From: an uncultured Flammeovirgaceae bacterium
GTDB taxonomy: Bacteria; Bacteroidota; Bacteroidia; Cytophagales; Cyclobacteriaceae
Assembly (NCBI GenBank): GCA_937884755.1
Contig: CAKZYJ010000494.1
Coordinates: forward strand, 19,615-83,614
Length of the DNA stretch: 64,000 nucleotides
Reading direction: 5' to 3'
Shown here: piece after piece, positions 28,261 through 37,308 of the stretch
Layout of the letters: every line of letters begins with the position of its first letter
Numbering within the stretch: the stretch's first letter is position 1
Program-made: the position numbers and the translations under genes
The notes under the pieces: model-generated
The model's database searches: none
Told to the model about the DNA's origin: nothing
The model's input: only the letters and a program-made list of their open reading frames with translations

Positions 28261-29139
28261 ATGCCTACGCACCTAGAAGCAGAAGTTCGTGTAACTGAGC
28301 GTTTAGTAAAACAACTTATCGTTTCCCAGTTTCCGGATTTCGCTCATTTTTCGGTGGTATTTTTGGATGCAGGTTGGGATAATAAAAACTATCGGCTGGG
28401 TTCAGATTATCTGGTTAGAATTCCGAGAAGAAAAGAGGCGGCGATACTTCTACAGAATGAGATAGCCTGGCTACCTAAACTAGAAAAACACCTTCCTATC
28501 AGCATTCCTGCACCCGTTCGGGTGGGTCAACCTGATTCGCACTACCCCTGGGTTTGGAGTATTGTTCCCTGGTTCAGCGGAACCACTGCCGATCGGGAAT
28601 CACTGAACGAAACCGAAGCACTAAAATTGGTAGCTTTCCTGCGAGTACTTCACGGACAAGGCTCCCAAAATGCTCCAGTTAATCCGTTCCGGGCGGTTCC
28701 CATAGCGCATAAGTCGGATAAGGTAGCGCAGCATCTAAAAGAAATAAGCGCAGAAACCGATTTGGTTTCCGATAAATTGCTAGCATTGTGGCAGGAAGCG
28801 GTAGCCGAAACGTCTCCGTCAGAAAGCTGCCTGATTCACGGTGATTTACACCCGCTGAACGTGATTGTGCAGAATGGCAGCATTTCGGCTATTGTGGATT
28901 GGGGAGATATTACCACAGGTGATGCGGCAACGGATTTAGCCAGCCTTTGGATGCTTGTTGATAATAAAGATGTTCGCCAACGAGCTTTGCAAGAATACGG
29001 GGCTTCGGAAAGCTTGGTTAAAAGAGCCATTGGTTGGGCTATCTTCTTGGGTATCATTCTGCTGCACACCGGGCTTACGGTAGATGCTAAGTACACCAAT
29101 GTGGGTCAACGAATACTGAAAATCATTAATGAAGAATAA
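28261..29139 (+). CDS. aminoglycoside-phosphotransferase-family kinase
   Basis: The 292-residue protein has the small-molecule kinase fold: an N-lobe with NYRLGSDYLVRIPRR, the catalytic loop LIHGDLHPLNVIVQ and the metal-binding IVDWGDITTGD. The family phosphorylates aminoglycosides, choline, homoserine or other small substrates; nothing here shows which, so an antibiotic-resistance call is not justified. It starts 43 bases after the GHKL-nuclease gene and is on the same strand, but its base composition is like the host genes downstream. Confidence 0.85.
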   Translation: MPTHLEAEVRVTERLVKQLIVSQFPDFAHFSVVFLDAGWDNKNYRLGSDYLVRIPRRKEAAILLQNEIAWLPKLEKHLPISIPAPVRVGQPDSHYPWVWSIVPWFSGTTADRESLNETEALKLVAFLRVLHGQGSQNAPVNPFRAVPIAHKSDKVAQHLKEISAETDLVSDKLLALWQEAVAETSPSESCLIHGDLHPLNVIVQNGSISAIVDWGDITTGDAATDLASLWMLVDNKDVRQRALQEYGASESLVKRAIGWAIFLGIILLHTGLTVDAKYTNVGQRILKIINEE

Positions 29140-29164
29140 ACAGCACTATTAACTTTTAAGAAGT

Positions 29165-30097
29165 ATGCGAAAGCCCCTATTACTTTTTCTACTATCAGTC
29201 CTAACTTTCTACCCCAGTTTTTCTCAACCTTCCACTGACAGTTCGCGAACGGTCGCTATTACCATTGACGATCTGCCGGTGGTAACTCGCCGCTATACTT
29301 CAGCCGTGAGGCTAGACATTACCCAGCGGTTAGTACGGAGTTTGGTAGAGAATGAGGTGCCAGCCATCGGTTTTGTGAACGAAGTAAAACTGTTTAAGAA
29401 CGGAATATTAGATCAGGCCAAGGTAGACCTGCTTAAAATCTGGCTGGAAGCCGGACTGGAGCTGGGAAATCATACCTACTCCCACCCCAGTTTGCACAAA
29501 GTCAGCCTCACCGAATACCAGCAGGAAATTTTAGAGGGCGAGATTATTACTAAGAAAATCAGTGAGCCCTACGGCCAGGCCCCGCGCTACTTCCGCCATC
29601 CGTTTCTGCACACCGGGCGCAGTGTAGCCATCCGTGATTCGCTAAATCAGTTTCTGGAGGAACACGGCTACCAGGTAGCTCCGGTCAGCGTGGATAACTC
29701 CGACTACTGGTTTGCAGCGGCTTACGAACGAGCTCTTATCAACGAAGACGCCGATATGCAGCGGCGGATACGGGAAGCGTACCTTACCTACATGGAAGAT
29801 TATTTTGCCTACTACGAGCAGCAATCGCAGGCGCTGCTGGGGCAGGAGGTTGCCCAGATTTTACTGCTACACGCTAATGCGCTTAATGCCGATACTTTTG
29901 ATGCCCTGGCCGAAATGATACGCCAACGGGGTTACACTTTCGTTTCGCTGGGCAAAGCCCTGGAAGATACCTTTACCGGATCAGGCGGCATTTCCTGGAT
30001 TCATCGTTGGGCGATTACGCAAGGTAAGAAAGGCGAGTTTTTTAGTGGGGAACCTGAGGTGCCCGAATTCGTTGATAAACTTGCCAATAGCTTTTAA
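29165..30097 (+). CDS. exported polysaccharide deacetylase (NodB-type)
   Basis: The 310-residue protein has a Sec signal (LLLFLLSVLTFYPSFSQ). The carbohydrate esterase 4 motifs are visible: AITIDDLP near residue 32, where the catalytic Asp-Asp lies, NHTYSHPSLH with the metal histidines, and FRHPFLHTGRS. The insertion between motifs and the length suit peptidoglycan or chitin-like deacetylases. It lies between the kinase gene (25 bases upstream) and a DinB gene (9 bases downstream), perhaps in one transcript. Confidence 0.88.
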   Translation: MRKPLLLFLLSVLTFYPSFSQPSTDSSRTVAITIDDLPVVTRRYTSAVRLDITQRLVRSLVENEVPAIGFVNEVKLFKNGILDQAKVDLLKIWLEAGLELGNHTYSHPSLHKVSLTEYQQEILEGEIITKKISEPYGQAPRYFRHPFLHTGRSVAIRDSLNQFLEEHGYQVAPVSVDNSDYWFAAAYERALINEDADMQRRIREAYLTYMEDYFAYYEQQSQALLGQEVAQILLLHANALNADTFDALAEMIRQRGYTFVSLGKALEDTFTGSGGISWIHRWAITQGKKGEFFSGEPEVPEFVDKLANSF

Positions 30098-30106
30098 TTT
30101 TTAGTC

Positions 30107-30673
30107 ATGACCGCCCAAAGGTTGCTGGATCAACTTCAGCAGGAATCTCAAAAAATAATACAACAGGTGCAGGAGCAATTGCTTTCGCTAGATGAGCGAA
30201 CACTGCGCCAACGCCCCGCTCCCCAGCAGTGGAACGCTCTGGAGTGCCTCGAGCACCTATCACTCACCTACGATTATTACCTTCCGCAAATGGAGGAAGC
30301 GATTCACGAAGCTCCCACCGATACCAGCGAAGAAACCTACGAGTCTACCTGGCTCGGGCGAATGTCTATTAGCTCCATGAAACCCAAGAAGGACGGTAAA
30401 ATATCCTTCAAAATGAAAACCTTCGAGCGTATTAAGCCCATGACGGATCACCGCTCACCCGAAGAGGTCATTAACCGCTTTATCAACCACCAGCAAACCT
30501 TTGAGTATCTCACCCAGCAGGCGCAAAATGTGTCGGTGAACAATACTAAAGTTACTACCCTAGCTGGCCCGTTAGTGCGCCTTCGCCTCGGCGACTGCTT
30601 TCGCTTTTTACTAGCCCACACCCAACGGCACCTACTGCAAGCCCAACGAGCACTACCTTCAATTAATGACTAA
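30107..30673 (+). CDS. DinB-family protein
   Basis: The 188-residue protein has the four-helix DinB_2 pattern with RPAPQQWNALECLEHLSLTYDYY and, at the end, FLLAHTQRHLLQAQRAL. The histidines in these segments (in ECLEHL and AHTQRH) are the usual metal ligands. Members are metal-dependent thiol-related enzymes or have unknown function; the name DinB here does not mean the DNA polymerase. It follows the deacetylase gene by nine bases. Confidence 0.85.
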   Translation: MTAQRLLDQLQQESQKIIQQVQEQLLSLDERTLRQRPAPQQWNALECLEHLSLTYDYYLPQMEEAIHEAPTDTSEETYESTWLGRMSISSMKPKKDGKISFKMKTFERIKPMTDHRSPEEVINRFINHQQTFEYLTQQAQNVSVNNTKVTTLAGPLVRLRLGDCFRFLLAHTQRHLLQAQRALPSIND

Positions 30674-30675
30674 TG

Positions 30676-30738
30676 AGTGATGATTGATGACTAATCATAA
30701 TACTATTCATTACTCATCAATCATTAATCATCAAACAG
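30676..30738. terminator. palindromic bidirectional terminator-like element, copy 1
   Basis: Between the convergent DinB and SMP-30 genes, ATGATTGATGA (30680-30690) pairs with TCATCAATCAT (30716-30726), with a further short TAAT/ATTA stem inside and partial pairing outside. The spacing suits a terminator for both genes. A related element lies between the convergent EamA and Uma2 genes near 62.9 kb. Confidence 0.55.
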
Positions 30739-31773
30739 AGGTAAGCGCATCAGGTACATATCGGCCGTAATATACAAGGCGGATTCATCGTCGTTAAACG
30801 CACAGTTGGCCGTGGCCTGTCCGGTTTTGAGCGTGCCTAAATGCGTGCCCTCCGCGTTAAAAATCCATACGCCTCCCGGCCCGGTAGCGAATACGTGGCC
30901 GCTGCTGTGGACGGCCATACCGTCGGGTAAGCCCTTCTCCTCACCCACCTGGTCGGTGGCATCGTAGAAGACGCGTCCGTTGTCAATGGTTCCGTCGTCC
31001 AGCACATCGTAGGCCATCCAGATGGCGCGCTCCGGGTCGGAATTGGCTACGTACAGTGTTTTTTCATCGGGCGAGAACGCAATGCCATTGGGGTGGCTCA
31101 TTTCATCCGTCAGCAGGGTCAGGCTGCTATCGGCCACCGAAAAGCGATACACTCCCTGAAAGTCCAACTCCTTCTCCTCGCTATCCGCTCCGCCGGGTAG
31201 GCCGTAGGGTGGGTCGGTAAAGTATATATCACCGTTACTGTGAAAGACTGCATCGTTAGGGCTATTCAGCCGCTTTCCTTCGTACTCCCCTACAATCGCA
31301 ACAAAATCAGACTGCGGATTATCCAGCGGAGCATTCATGCGAGCTACCTGCCGGTTGCCGTGCTGACAGAGTACCAGATTTCCGTTATCATCTAGCAGCA
31401 AGCCATTAGAGCCTGGTTCCTTTCCGGTAAATTCTGCTCCCGAAAATCCAGCTGGCTCCAAATACAGTGAGATGCTATCGCCCTCCTGCCACTTGTATAC
31501 CCGATTGGGCGGAATATCCGAGAACAGCAGATAACCACCATCTCGCGGAACCCAAACCGGCCCTTCCGACCAGTCGAAGCCTTCGGCCAGCAACTCCAAC
31601 TGAGCATCAGCCGAAACCACCTGATTCAAGGCGTCGTCAACCCGGTCAATCGTACCGACGGTGGGGTAAGCTGGAGCGGTCTCCTCAACCTCCCCTAAGG
31701 TGGATTGATTGGGAGAAGATGAGCAGGCGAAGAGAATAGATAGGCCCAGTGTGTAGCAGGATTGTCGTAGCAT
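30724..31773 (-). CDS. SMP-30/gluconolactonase-family lipoprotein
   Basis: The protein has a lipoprotein signal ending LSILFACSSS when started at the ATG at 31773; an ATG at 31794 adds seven residues. It is a six-bladed SMP-30-type propeller: EGPVWVPRDGGYLLFSDI, GSNGLLLDDNGNLVLCQHG, SPNDAVFHSNGDIYFTDPPYG, HPNGIAFSPDEKTLYVANSD and PDGMAVHSSGHVFATG carry the metal-site glutamate, asparagines and aspartate. The fold is that of lactonases which open sugar lactones; this exported form likely acts in the periplasm. Convergent with dinB. Confidence 0.88.
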   Translation of the reverse strand: MLRQSCYTLGLSILFACSSSPNQSTLGEVEETAPAYPTVGTIDRVDDALNQVVSADAQLELLAEGFDWSEGPVWVPRDGGYLLFSDIPPNRVYKWQEGDSISLYLEPAGFSGAEFTGKEPGSNGLLLDDNGNLVLCQHGNRQVARMNAPLDNPQSDFVAIVGEYEGKRLNSPNDAVFHSNGDIYFTDPPYGLPGGADSEEKELDFQGVYRFSVADSSLTLLTDEMSHPNGIAFSPDEKTLYVANSDPERAIWMAYDVLDDGTIDNGRVFYDATDQVGEEKGLPDGMAVHSSGHVFATGPGGVWIFNAEGTHLGTLKTGQATANCAFNDDESALYITADMYLMRLPLFDD

Positions 31774-31922
31774 GTCGTCGGTTTTTGCGTTCATATTACG
31801 CATTTTTCCAGAAAATGCAATTCGGAGAATACAGTTTGAGTTGTCTCATCCCTCCCGATGAATTAACACATCAGCCTCAGATGAGTTAACTAAGTAGCGA
31901 AAAGAAAAAAAGCATCTATCTC

Positions 31923-33401
31923 ATGAAAATACTCTTAACCGGCGCTAATGGCTACATTGGAGTGAGGCTGTTGCCCGTGTTAGTACGGTCGGGCCATACC
32001 GTAGTTTGTATGGTGCGCGACCGACGCCGAATGAACATTGACCAATCGCTGGTTGAGTCGGGTTGTGTTGAGTTTTGCGAGGCTGATTTACTGAAGCCAG
32101 AAACCCTTACGGATCTTCCGAATGATATTGAAGCTGCTTACTACCTGGTGCACTCAATGGGAGGCCGAGGTAATTTTGAAGAAATGGAGCAGCAAGCGAC
32201 TAATAACTTTGTCAATCAGGTCAGCAAAACTCAGTGTCAGCAAATTATTTATCTCAGCGGCATCGTCAATGACGATAATCTTTCCAAACACTTACGATCG
32301 CGTAAAAATGTGGAAGACGTCTTGCTCAATAGCGGAGTGCCGACCACAGTGCTGCGAGCAGCCATTATTATTGGTTCGGGGGGAGCGTCGTTTGAGATTA
32401 TTCGCGATCTGGTAGAGAAACTACCACTTATGGTAGCTCCCAAATGGGTCAGTACCAAATGTCAGCCTATTGCGCTGCGCAACGTACTACAGTATCTGGA
32501 AGGGGTACTAGGTAAGGAGGCTGCCTACCAGCGAATATTTGATATTGGCGGGCCCGATGTACTCACCTACGAACAGATGCTAATGCAATTTGCCAAAGTA
32601 CGTGGTTTAACCCGGCACATTATTATGGTACCAGTGCTTACCCCCCGCCTCTCGTCTCTTTGGTTGTACTTCGTCACCAGCACCTCCTTCAAGCTAGCTC
32701 GCAGCTTGGTTGATAGCATGAAGAACGAAGTTGTGGTGAAGAAACGCGGTATTGAGAATGTGGTACAATTAGAGCATCTGATCCCCTACGAAGAGGCTGT
32801 ACAACGAGCATTTCAGCGAATTGCCCAACGGGAGGTAGTTTCCAGTTGGAAAGACTCGCTAAATAGCAGTAAGGTAGATATTAACCTGCTGGACCATGTG
32901 AAGGTACCCGAACACGGAGTTTTCCGTGATGTGCGTAAAGTACCGTTTAGTAAGCCCAAAGAACAGGTAATTGAAAATATATGGAGCATTGGGGGCGAAC
33001 GAGGTTGGTACTACCTGGGCTTTCTGTGGGAGATTCGGGGAATATTAGACCAGATGATCGGTGGAGTAGGATTACGGCGGGGGCGCCGCAGCAACAGCGA
33101 ATTAGTACCGGGCGATGCCCTAGATTTCTGGCGAGTACTGGTAGCCGACAAGAAAAAGGGTAGACTGCTGCTCTACGCCGAAATGAAACTGCCGGGTGAT
33201 GCCTGGCTGGAGTTTAAGGTGATTGAGGAAAACGGGCAGAACTATTTATTACAGACAGCTACTTATCGCCCGCAGGGCGTAGCCGGACGACTGTACTGGT
33301 GGTCAGTCTGGCCTTTCCACGGCTTTGTCTTTCCGGGTATGGCTAAGCGAGTGATTCGCTTCGAGGAAAAAATTCCTGACGTCGGGGAGGTAGCAGCGTA
33401 A
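31923..33401 (+). CDS. SDR-family NAD(P)-binding protein with DUF2867 domain
   Basis: The N-terminal half is an atypical short-chain dehydrogenase (NmrA/complex I-like) with the cofactor site LLTGANGYIGVRLLPVL. The C-terminal half from about residue 330 is DUF2867, with SIGGERGWYYLGFLWEIRG, PGDALDFWRV and WWSVWPFHGFVFPGMAK. This two-domain architecture of about 490 residues is common in Bacteroidota and proteobacteria; the reaction is unknown. The gene stands alone, divergent from the SMP-30 gene. Confidence 0.85.
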   Translation: MKILLTGANGYIGVRLLPVLVRSGHTVVCMVRDRRRMNIDQSLVESGCVEFCEADLLKPETLTDLPNDIEAAYYLVHSMGGRGNFEEMEQQATNNFVNQVSKTQCQQIIYLSGIVNDDNLSKHLRSRKNVEDVLLNSGVPTTVLRAAIIIGSGGASFEIIRDLVEKLPLMVAPKWVSTKCQPIALRNVLQYLEGVLGKEAAYQRIFDIGGPDVLTYEQMLMQFAKVRGLTRHIIMVPVLTPRLSSLWLYFVTSTSFKLARSLVDSMKNEVVVKKRGIENVVQLEHLIPYEEAVQRAFQRIAQREVVSSWKDSLNSSKVDINLLDHVKVPEHGVFRDVRKVPFSKPKEQVIENIWSIGGERGWYYLGFLWEIRGILDQMIGGVGLRRGRRSNSELVPGDALDFWRVLVADKKKGRLLLYAEMKLPGDAWLEFKVIEENGQNYLLQTATYRPQGVAGRLYWWSVWPFHGFVFPGMAKRVIRFEEKIPDVGEVAA

Positions 33402-33474
33402 AGGTCGGAGGCTAGAGTCTGGAGGTCATCGCAGTACGGTATTCGTATTGTCTGGGTTTTGACGTACAAAAACG

Positions 33475-34899
33475 CTATTTAAATAGCGGTACTCCCCCCG
33501 GAACCCCAAACTCCCTTTCCACATTATCCAGCACCAATACCCAATCATTCCCTCTTAGTCTTGTCGCTGGAGTGAAAGCTCTGATACCGGTGGCATCCAT
33601 GTCTCCAATGAGCGTCGTAGCCCCAGTCTGACAATTGAACCACCAGGCTTTTGCCCGAGGCCAACCGCAAAGATCAAGATCTAAGCGAACCTCTTTACCC
33701 GCGGCTAAATACACCATCACGTAGTCATCTCCACGGGTAGCTACATTATATTCGGTTTCTGGCATATATTTATTCGTCACAATTTGCTGGAACGGAATAC
33801 GATCTAGAAACGGGCGGCTTTCTAATAACTTCCGCACATGAAACATATCCTCGGCACCAGGGAGATTCAAAACATCGTACCAATAATGCCTGGCCCAGCG
33901 AGTAGGTTGGTGCTGGGGAGCGTTCATCTGCCATACATCATGGCAACCGTAGGTGTGCCCAAAAGCCCCACTAAACAGCGATTGATAGGCTGCCTGACGC
34001 ACATCAGCATCATCAAACCACCCAAATGTCTGATAATCCCAATCCACTGGAAAATGCTCATACCGTGGCTCACCATCAAGTACCGGCTTAATAGGTGTAC
34101 GTTCATAGTCCGGAATTAGCCAACGGATATATGCGGCATAAGAGCGCTGTCCATGACTGGTTTGTATCATATTAAAATCCAACCAATCCGCATCATGAAA
34201 CCATTGTGAAGAGCTGTGTGCTCCATTAGGATGAAAGGTCATCAAATGATTTTTATCCTGAGATTTTATACCTTCCGCCATAGCGGTCCAAATAGGATTT
34301 TTTTCCTCGCTGCCCGGTCGGTCGGCTCCCATGAGATAAATAATATTAGAAAAGTTTCGGTAGCGTTTACCGATGATCTCTCCGTAGATTCTGGCATTTT
34401 CTACGGTAAAAATTTCTGGCCCCACCCCGTGCCTTTTGGTCACCTTGTCTCCCCAAGTTGGTACCAGTCCAATAAACATTCCTTTTTCGGCAGCCTTCTT
34501 GATGATCCAGTCTACATGTAGAAAATAGGCTTCGTTAATTTTGGTCGGATCATACCCCTCCAGAGGAAGATGACCTTCCGCGTTCGGAACATCCAGCCCC
34601 TCCAACTCGGCTAGAATCACGGCTTGTATTACCGTAAAGCCTTTAGCTCTACGATTTTCAAGATACATGGCAGCCTCATCCTTTGAAAGTCGATGAAATA
34701 GCTCCCAGGCTGTGTCCCCTAACCAGAAGAAGGGAGTGCCGTCTTCAAAAACCAGAAATCGTTTATTTTCTGAAACCCGTAATTTTCCGTGATCAAGATT
34801 ATCGGATGGACCTACCCAAGTCGATTGACCTCGGGTAAAAAGAGGTAAGAAAATAAGAAGGGTTGCGAAGGATAATAGCCAATGATTGCTGCGTAACAT
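33475..34899 (-). CDS. GH140-like glycoside hydrolase (DUF4038, apiosidase-like)
   Basis: The 474-residue protein has a Sec signal (LLSFATLLIFLPLFTRG) and the DUF4038/DUF4434-like TIM-barrel pattern: PFFWLGDTAWELFHRLSKDE, LENRRAKGFTVIQAVILAE and SNIIYLMGADRPG, then a C-terminal beta domain (about 390-474). In characterised members, GH140 removes apiose-containing chains in rhamnogalacturonan II. Together with uxaB this fits pectin-type glycan use, although the substrate is inferred only from family. No SusCD pair is adjacent. Confidence 0.8.
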   Translation of the reverse strand: MLRSNHWLLSFATLLIFLPLFTRGQSTWVGPSDNLDHGKLRVSENKRFLVFEDGTPFFWLGDTAWELFHRLSKDEAAMYLENRRAKGFTVIQAVILAELEGLDVPNAEGHLPLEGYDPTKINEAYFLHVDWIIKKAAEKGMFIGLVPTWGDKVTKRHGVGPEIFTVENARIYGEIIGKRYRNFSNIIYLMGADRPGSEEKNPIWTAMAEGIKSQDKNHLMTFHPNGAHSSSQWFHDADWLDFNMIQTSHGQRSYAAYIRWLIPDYERTPIKPVLDGEPRYEHFPVDWDYQTFGWFDDADVRQAAYQSLFSGAFGHTYGCHDVWQMNAPQHQPTRWARHYWYDVLNLPGAEDMFHVRKLLESRPFLDRIPFQQIVTNKYMPETEYNVATRGDDYVMVYLAAGKEVRLDLDLCGWPRAKAWWFNCQTGATTLIGDMDATGIRAFTPATRLRGNDWVLVLDNVEREFGVPGGVPLFK

Positions 34900-35083
34900 T
34901 CCAGCAATTTACAAAACCAAATATGAAATTGTTGGTCACTCTAATAACAATTTTGCATTGGTAAAGTAATCCTAGTGTTCTATCAGTCAGTAAGAAATCA
35001 GTCACCAAAGCTTGTTTAATCCGTAGAAATTGGTTAGAAAGCGGATTACTAATTTTACCGTATATTCCTAAACCTCCGGTTTT
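34900..35083. other. divergent intergenic region
   Basis: This 184-base gap separates the GH140-like gene and the flavoprotein gene, which face away from each other, so both promoters lie here. No clear consensus promoter or palindrome was seen. Confidence 0.35.
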
Positions 35084-36199
35084 TTGAAAGACATCATCAT
35101 CATTGGCGGCGGACTGGCCGGGCTGATTAATGCCATTCGCCTGGCGGAGGCCGGATTAAACGTGCTTCTGCTAGAAAAGAAAACCTATCCCTTCCACCGG
35201 GTATGTGGGGAGTATATTTCTAACGAAGTAGTGCCGTTTCTGGAATCGATTAATGCGTTCCCTTACGAACTGGAACCTTCCTCTATCCGAGAATTTACCT
35301 TAACGGCCTGTTCGGGAGCTTCGGCCAGTATGCCGCTCGATTTGGGTGGGTTTGGAGTGAGCCGCCACGCGCTGGATCATTTTCTCTACCAGCGGGCTCA
35401 ACAAGCCGGGGCTGAAATCTGTCAGCAAACGGCGGTACAATCAGTAGATTTTTCGGAGGGTCATTTTCGGGTTACATTGCCACAGAATGAAGTGGTAGAA
35501 GCAAGATTGGTGATTGGGGCTTACGGCAAACGCGCCCGGTTAGATAAGCAACTGGATCGGCCATTTATCCAGCAACGCTCGCCCTACATCGGGGTGAAGT
35601 ATCATATGCGAGTAGATTTCCCGGATGATATAATTGCCCTTCATAACTTTCCCGGGGGCTACTGTGGAATCTCCCGGGTAGAAGATGGGCGCTATAATGT
35701 ATGTTATCTGGGCAGTCGGGCACAACTTCGCAAACACGGTTCCATTGAAGCGATGGAAGCTAAGGTACTGCACCAAAATCCGTATCTTAAAAATCTGTGG
35801 CACTCCGCTGAATTTCTGCTCGACCAGCCGGAAGTGATCAACGAAATATCTTTCGCGCCCAAACAACCGGTTGTCAACCACATCCTGATGTCGGGCGATA
35901 CCGCCGGACTCATTACTCCGCTCTGCGGCAACGGTATGGCCATGGCCATCCACTCCGCAAAAATCCTCTCCGACCTGATTATTCAGCACTACAGTCCCGT
36001 TGGTTTCGATCGTACCGCATTAGAAACCCAGTACGCCGACGCCTGGAAAAGGCAATTTGCCGCTCGCCTCTGGGTAGGGCGCAACACCCAACGACTATTT
36101 GGTGCCAAAATCAGTTCCGAAATTGGAGTACAGTTGGTGAAGCGCTGGCGCTCCGCTGCCCGTAGCATCATGCGCTACACCCACGGAGAGCCATTCTAG
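35084..36199 (+). CDS. FAD-dependent oxidoreductase, geranylgeranyl reductase family
   Basis: The start must be the TTG at 35084: the Rossmann motif DIIIIGGGLAGLINAIRLAE begins two codons later and an in-frame stop lies 15 bases upstream. Other motifs are FHRVCGEYISNEVVPFL, MRVDFPDDIIALHNFPGGY and the FAD-binding LMSGDTAGLITPLCGNGMAM. The family includes geranylgeranyl reductases and flavin monooxygenases; Bacteroidota members often lie in type III polyketide clusters with a methyltransferase, which is not the case here. Substrate unknown. Confidence 0.85.
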   Translation: MKDIIIIGGGLAGLINAIRLAEAGLNVLLLEKKTYPFHRVCGEYISNEVVPFLESINAFPYELEPSSIREFTLTACSGASASMPLDLGGFGVSRHALDHFLYQRAQQAGAEICQQTAVQSVDFSEGHFRVTLPQNEVVEARLVIGAYGKRARLDKQLDRPFIQQRSPYIGVKYHMRVDFPDDIIALHNFPGGYCGISRVEDGRYNVCYLGSRAQLRKHGSIEAMEAKVLHQNPYLKNLWHSAEFLLDQPEVINEISFAPKQPVVNHILMSGDTAGLITPLCGNGMAMAIHSAKILSDLIIQHYSPVGFDRTALETQYADAWKRQFAARLWVGRNTQRLFGAKISSEIGVQLVKRWRSAARSIMRYTHGEPF

Positions 36200-36302
36200 G
36201 TAGGCAGGGCACCTCTCAGTTACTAAACCTCGGCTAACACATTAGAAAATTATTTCTATCTTAAAGTCAGAACTATTGCTAAAGTCGCTTAAAATCGAAT
36301 AA

Positions 36303-37244
36303 ATGGATTCTGATATTAAAGAGCTATATGAGCTGTTACTTCCGAGGTTAGAAGCACTTGAAGAGCAGCGACTTGTCGTTCTTAAGAAGCTGGAATCTAT
36401 CAAAAAAACCTCCCTAATCGTAGGGGGGATTATTCTGGTATTATTATTCTTCGTGATGGGTCTTTTCTGGGGATCGGTGGTATCAGCAACAATAAGTATC
36501 ACGGTATACACCCTGCTGTATCACCGGGCAGTAAATGATTTCAAGAGAAATTATAAGCAAAATATCTTTCAGGAACTGATTCAAGCATTAGGTCCGCAGT
36601 ACAGCTACGATATGGATGGTAACCTAGAAGAAGATATCATGAAAGAAAGCGGTCTCTTTCACCAGTTTAATTCAGTCAAATGTGAAGATCTGATTCAGGG
36701 CGATTTTGATCGGTACGCTTTCCAAATGGGAGAAATTAACCTATGGTACAACTGGGCGAATAATAAAAATGACGTTGACAGAGGTGGGGCTACTTCCTAT
36801 ATTTTTAAAGGGCTGTTTTTTGTTGGCACTACCCCAGTTCACTTTCCGCTCAAGATCTGGATTCTTTCCAAGTTTACTCCCCAGGTGCACCCGGTGAGCC
36901 GCATTAACGATGATTGGGAAAAAGTAGAAGTGAAACACTTAGCGTTCAGGAAAGAGTATCAGGTGTATTCGGATAATAAAGCGATGGCTACCAAACTACT
37001 CCAGCCCAAAATTCTGGAAACTATTCTATCGGCTCGAGAGAAAGTGGTGGAAGATAAGATGCGCTACGAAATATCTTTTCAGGGGAATCAGGTGTACGTT
37101 TCAATAGCCACCACCAAGGAGTTATTTGAACCGCAGATCAGTACTCCCATGACTGATTTTGACGTATTCGCCGCCAACTTTAAGTTTCTGACTAATACTA
37201 CCAGCTTACTGAAAAATCTGAATATTTCCGAAAATTTAGCCTGA
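36303..37244 (+). CDS. DUF3137 family membrane protein
   Basis: The 313-residue protein has an N-terminal coiled segment with two adjoining transmembrane helices (about residues 37-75), then a soluble domain of the DUF3137 type (PQYSYDMDGNLEEDIMKESGLF, GEINLWYNW, VYVSIATTKELFEPQ). The function of the family is unknown; it is often annotated as galanin-like by mistake. It stands between a flavoprotein gene and an exported propeller gene. Confidence 0.75.
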   Translation: MDSDIKELYELLLPRLEALEEQRLVVLKKLESIKKTSLIVGGIILVLLFFVMGLFWGSVVSATISITVYTLLYHRAVNDFKRNYKQNIFQELIQALGPQYSYDMDGNLEEDIMKESGLFHQFNSVKCEDLIQGDFDRYAFQMGEINLWYNWANNKNDVDRGGATSYIFKGLFFVGTTPVHFPLKIWILSKFTPQVHPVSRINDDWEKVEVKHLAFRKEYQVYSDNKAMATKLLQPKILETILSAREKVVEDKMRYEISFQGNQVYVSIATTKELFEPQISTPMTDFDVFAANFKFLTNTTSLLKNLNISENLA

Positions 37245-37308
37245 ATGGTAACAGCTTGTTAGCCGCATGCTGCTTTCGAACTACTTTTCCCTAGTGGCTT
37301 ACGTATCC

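Noticed and set aside
28261..29139. The APH-family kinase as an antibiotic-resistance gene
   Set aside because: The family is broad and no motif specific for a resistance enzyme was recognised; context is not a resistance cassette.
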